NCBI GenBank assembly: GCA_000310025.1
Contig: FN648961.1
Span: 1-10,926 of the forward strand
Direction of reading: 5' to 3'
DNA length: 10,926 nucleotides
Source: Ectocarpus siliculosus
Taxonomy: Eukaryota; Sar; Phaeophyceae; Ectocarpales; Ectocarpaceae
Shown: positions 7,649-10,926 of the stretch, piece after piece
Layout of the letters: each line of letters begins with the position of its first letter
Numbering within the stretch: position 1 is the first letter of the stretch
Notes under the pieces: model-generated
The model's input: only the letters and a program-made list of their open reading frames with translations
Database searches by the model: none
Told to the model about the DNA's origin: nothing
Position numbers and translations under genes: made by a program

Positions 7649-8647
7649 ATGATCTGGGTAAGGGATAAGAATATAACAGGATCCGGCTACGAGAGCCGCT
7701 TCAACCAGCCACTCGAAAGTATCAGTATGCCTCCTAATTTGAAGCAACTTTCGCTAGAAAGCACATTCAACAGGTCCATCGAAGGTGTGACTTTCGTAGA
7801 TTCCATCGAGGACATTCGTCTAGGAGGATGCTTCAACCAGCCAATCGCCGCAGTCCGGTGGCCCAGTAGCTTGCAACGTTTGGCGTTTGGTACGTGCTTT
7901 GACCAGCCATTGACCGGCTATCATTGGCCGGATGCATTGATCGCTCTGACGGCCGGTGATGCGTTCCAGCAGAACCTGCTAGGCGTTATCTGGCCTGATT
8001 CGCTGCAGTATCTCACCTTGGGGGGTGCGTGGAACGGGGGGCTGAGGCCTCCTGTGGTACTCCCTGCCACGCCCAAGGTCCTACGGTTGGGGGGGAGTTT
8101 CAACAGCCCAATACAAGGCATGCAGTTGCCTGACGGGCTGTAGGAGGTGTCGTTTCCCATAAAATTTAACCAGAAGGTTGATGCCGTTCATTGGCCCAGG
8201 AACTTGCATAGGTTGTGTTCCCGGATGATTTCGACGACATGGTTTCCGTCGAACGCGCTAAGTGGCCGTCCACGCTAGAAGCTTTCGAGTTTGGGTCAGG
8301 CTGCGGGTGGCGTGTAAGCGACACCACCTGGCCTACGAGCCTAAAGACGTTGGTGCTTGAGGGTAAGTTCAACACGAAGGTTTACACCTTGCAGTGGTCG
8401 CCTGGATTGGAGTCGCTTGCCTTCGGGGGATCATTCAATCACTCTCGAGTAATGTTGGGCTCCAACCCTCAAGGAGTGGTCGTTTGGCAAACGCTTCCAA
8501 CAACCACTGTCAGACGTACGTTGGCCGAGAGCTATAGTCGAACTGAGGTTTGACGGGATGTCTACAGGTGACGGTTTTACGTGTGGTTACATGTGGCCAA
8601 GGTCGTTGAAGAGGGTTCAGTTTAGAGATGCATCTTTGACTCGTTGA
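7649..8647 (+). pseudogene. FNIP/LRR-repeat protein, 3' fragment with stop and frameshifts
   Basis: About twelve units of 22-24 residues, for example FNQPIAAVRWPSSLQRLAFG, FDQPLTGYHWPDAL and FNQKVDAVHWPRNLHRL. The first frame (from 7649) ends at TAG 8141-8143 in the middle of a unit (LPDGL-stop-EVSF), and the same frame continues with repeats to about 8212. Repeats resume one base back at 8215 (KWPSTLEAFEFGSG, FNTKVYTLQWSPGLESLAFG). A second shift at about 8440-8468 leads to LKEWSFGKRFQQPLSDVRWP and MWPRSLKRVQF, ending in TGA 8645-8647. ATG 7649 is probably not a true start, because the first codons (IWVRDKNITGSG) already look like a decayed unit. The repeats would form a solenoid; ligand and location are unknown. 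Same strand as the fragment at 5180-5572. Confidence 0.8.
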
Positions 8648-8873
8648 AAGGATAAACACTTGAAGCGCGCAGTAATATGCGGGGAAATGCCTGGTGGTGA
8701 CCAGCTCCATACTTCGTGATGAACGATCGTGGTTTTGTAGACCAGGGCATTCGAGCTCGCTCTGGCACGGTGGGGTGAAGAGGTTTACGAATGGCGCCCC
8801 GTGCATGTTCCGACGCGGGGTATTCCCTGGTTTTCTTTGTGGGACTTCAGTCGTTCGTGTTGTGCCACGTTTG

Positions 8874-9031
8874 TTTCTCGCAGTTGTTTGGCGTTTTCAA
8901 TCGAAGTGTATGGAACGACTTATTACCATCATCGGGTCCTCATGGGTTTTTCTCTCTCGCAGTTGTTTAGTGTTTTCAATCGAAGTATGGCACGACTTAC
9001 TACCCTCAGCGGGTCCTCCAAGGTCATTTTC
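8874..9031 (+). repeat. 79-bp tandem duplication
   Basis: Two adjacent copies offset by 79 bases share TCTCGCAGTTGTTT (8876 and 8955), GTTTTCAATCGAAG, and a CGACTTA.TACC..CA.CGGGTCCTC block. A more diverged third copy may precede them (about 8795-8873: CGCGGGGTATTCCCTGG and a TTTTCTTTGT tract). One frame of the second copy reads FNRSMARLTTLSGSSKVIF, which resembles a worn FNIP unit, so this may be the decayed tail of the upstream repeat gene. Confidence 0.65.
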
Positions 9032-10588
9032 TGCCACAATGGAAGTAACATCCTTGCGGCTGCCTGCTTAATTTTCAGTGGTGGTTACCTGTTGCCATGT
9101 TCTCGAATTCCGTGTATCGGCAAGAGCGTCCGCGGGTGTGTTTTCGGTGAGAGGCTTCAAGGTGACGACATCCGCGTACGTACATGACCATTTTTGTACG
9201 GCCTTCCCAGGTTTCTATTGGTGGCGTCCAACTTGGTATGGCGACAGTACTCTCATTTTCGTCGTGAGACGTATACGACACTTTTCATTGTACGCAGAGT
9301 AATAAAATGTACACTTTCAGTATCCTTTTTCCGTACAACTACAACCATAATAGGCTACACAGGAGGGGTGTGTGGACAAGAAATCCAACCCTTGTCGGCA
9401 GCTCCTGCGTACGGCAACGAACAGCACGTATTACAAGTAATTTAGCTTTCGATGTCCCTTGTAAGTACCAAAGCACGTGGTTCAGCCTTGTAGCCGGTCA
9501 CGAGGAAAACTTGACCCACAGCTTCACGCACGAGGTGTTGCGACACGTCATTCCATGTACGTACACTGTTCGTGGTTGCCAACCTCCGTGAGAGGTTGTG
9601 CCAGCGGACTCCCACCTCTTCTTGCACGAGGACGACGACAAGAGTGCCCAGGACAACAAAAGCAATCTTTGGGAAGATGTGGCGCATAGAACCCTCCGTT
9701 GACAAGGCCCCTCACGCATAAATATTTTCTACCGCGAGCATTTATTTTACCTTATTTTTTGCTCGTTTTATCCAAAGAACACACCACACTTATTCCATTC
9801 GCCGTACACTGCGACACAACCCCGAACAATCACACACATGATCTACGTTATTACCAAAGTTGGGTGCACACGCTCAGCCTAGTTGAACTACTGCGCAGCG
9901 TATCACCGTGCCCGCCGCAAAGTCTAAAAGGCCAACGGTGCGGTCCATGGACTCTGCGGTGACGCTTGGGGCGGCAGCAGCAATGGAATCAGCATGATGT
10001 ACAAGTTGTTGTGGCCATGAACAAAAAAAGCGGAGAGTCGAGTTATTCGCTGTTGGTACGTACACCAAGGCTGTAAACTGCGACCGGGGTGGCAACTCAC
10101 GGGCGCTAACCCCGATACCCCTTCGCTAGGGGGGACGCGACCCCGACCATAATGCCATCTGACTAGAGTAGCGTTTCCGGCTACCTGCCCTTGGTAGCTG
10201 ATGACCTTCCGCTTGAAATACATACGTGCTCTGGGATCTTTACACTTCGTATATACGCATTTCCTCCGTCAGTCAGACTATGCCTTCATATGTTGCTAGG
10301 TGATGGATCATCGCCTTTCTTTGTCATGGGTGGTAAGCATAGCGCGCGTATGCATCCAGTTTACGCGAGGTTGAACGGTAAGGACAGGCGCCGCAGGTGA
10401 ATGGCTTACGAGTACCAGCCATGCGCAGTGTTGCATCGCGTTCCCGCTGTGTGCCCCCGAGAAAGAGAGTGGCTTCCGAGAGGAAGAAAATGCCGGGTGC
10501 CGAACCCAAAGTGTCCACAACGAGGAGTACGTATGCATACATCTAACAGAGGGAGTTTTGCAATTTCCAACGTCGTTCCCATAGTCTA
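9032..10588. other. Mostly empty intergenic stretch
   Basis: Apart from the weak minus-strand candidate at 9442-9687, I see only short overlapping open frames with no domain. An AT-rich patch lies at about 9718-9775. Confidence 0.5.
9442..9687 (-). CDS. Candidate first exon of a secreted or membrane-anchored protein
   Basis: ATG at 9687 opens 81 codons. The start MRHIFPK is basic and is followed by a hydrophobic run, IAFVVLGTLVVVLV, then acidic QEE: the layout of a signal peptide or signal anchor. A GTACGT donor match begins at 9564, the same type used by the transposase gene nearby; splicing there would leave an exon of exactly 41 codons (9687-9565). AT-rich sequence (AAAATATTTATG) lies about 30-45 bases upstream of the ATG. 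No homology is recognised and no following exon is identified, so it may be a chance frame. Confidence 0.25.
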   Translation of the reverse strand: MRHIFPKIAFVVLGTLVVVLVQEEVGVRWHNLSRRLATTNSVRTWNDVSQHLVREAVGQVFLVTGYKAEPRALVLTRDIES

Positions 10589-10885
10589 GGTACCCACGCC
10601 ATGGGTGCCCATGGGTGCCCATGGGTACGCATGGGTACCCACGCCCCATGGGTACCCATGGTCACGCCCATGGGTACTCATCGGCAATGCCCATGGGTAC
10701 CCATGGGTACCCATGGGGACACCCAACGACACCCACCGGGACTAAGCAAAAGAACCCACTAAACCTTGGTACCCGTTGGGACCCATGGGGAGCCGTGTGC
10801 CCATACGGTCTCACATGGTACGCGGTGGGCCGTGCGTTGCCGTGGGTACCCCTGCGTATAGCCCATGTATGCCCACGTGCACGCC
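10589..10885. repeat. Degenerate satellite of palindromic 10-bp units (CCCATGGGTA)
   Basis: From 10589 to 10716 the sequence is largely built of units such as CCCATGGGTA and ATGGGTGCCC. Alternating CCATGG and GGTACC palindromes make each strand read nearly the same. Interrupted and diverged units continue to about 10885 (GGTACCCGTTGGGACCCATG, CCGTGGGTACCCC). The array may continue past the window. Open frames through it simply translate the repeat. Confidence 0.85.
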
Positions 10886-10926
10886 GATGGAGACAGATGG
10901 GGATCGCTTCCGCTCACTTTCATTCT

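Noticed and set aside
8694-9187. Two overlapping plus-strand open frames of about 125 codons
   Set aside because: They cross the 79-bp duplication in two frames with no coherent domain; treated as repeat or decayed sequence.
10308-10649. Minus-strand frame rich in MGTHGHPW-type residues
   Set aside because: Part of it is a translation of the CCCATGGGTA satellite, not evidence of a gene.

Overview
This window looks like nuclear DNA of an intron-bearing eukaryote, dense in mobile elements and decayed genes. A brown alga or another stramenopile is my best guess. It combines a cysteine-cluster KDZ transposase with spliceosomal introns, a eukaryotic Crypton/DIRS-like tyrosine recombinase, and FNIP-type repeats with the 'FNQP..V.WP.SL..L.FG' signature, which I recall as common in Ectocarpus-type genomes. 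The taxonomic guess is an inference. I see no bacterial operon structure, rRNA or tRNA.

Layout. (1) 103-336: three imperfect copies of a 31-bp direct repeat. (2) 337-1091: no gene recognised. (3) 1092-4637, minus strand: a KDZ-family DDE transposase gene read across introns. Its zinc cluster and candidate D, D, E catalytic residues are present. The last four exons (2133 down to 1092) can be joined exactly through introns with GTRCGT donors. The middle (about 2350-3045) is unresolved. A 983-bp segment (3257-4239) separates two halves of the zinc cluster. (4) 5180-5572, plus strand: a decayed piece of an FNIP-repeat gene. (5) 5711-7499, plus strand: a tyrosine recombinase pseudogene with about six frame breaks but with its catalytic boxes still readable. 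(6) 7649-8647, plus strand: about twelve more FNIP repeats with an in-frame TAG and two frameshifts. (7) 8874-9031: a 79-bp tandem duplication that may be further decayed FNIP sequence. (8) 9032-10580: mostly empty, with one weak candidate first exon on the minus strand (9442-9687). (9) 10589 to about 10885: a degenerate satellite of self-complementary 10-bp units (CCCATGGGTA).

The most coherent story is that an FNIP-repeat gene on the plus strand (5180 to about 8650) was split by a roughly 2-kb tyrosine-recombinase element, and both then decayed. Next to it, on the opposite strand, lies a better preserved KDZ transposase whose coding sequence only becomes visible after splicing. All family assignments rest on motif reading by eye; no database search was run.
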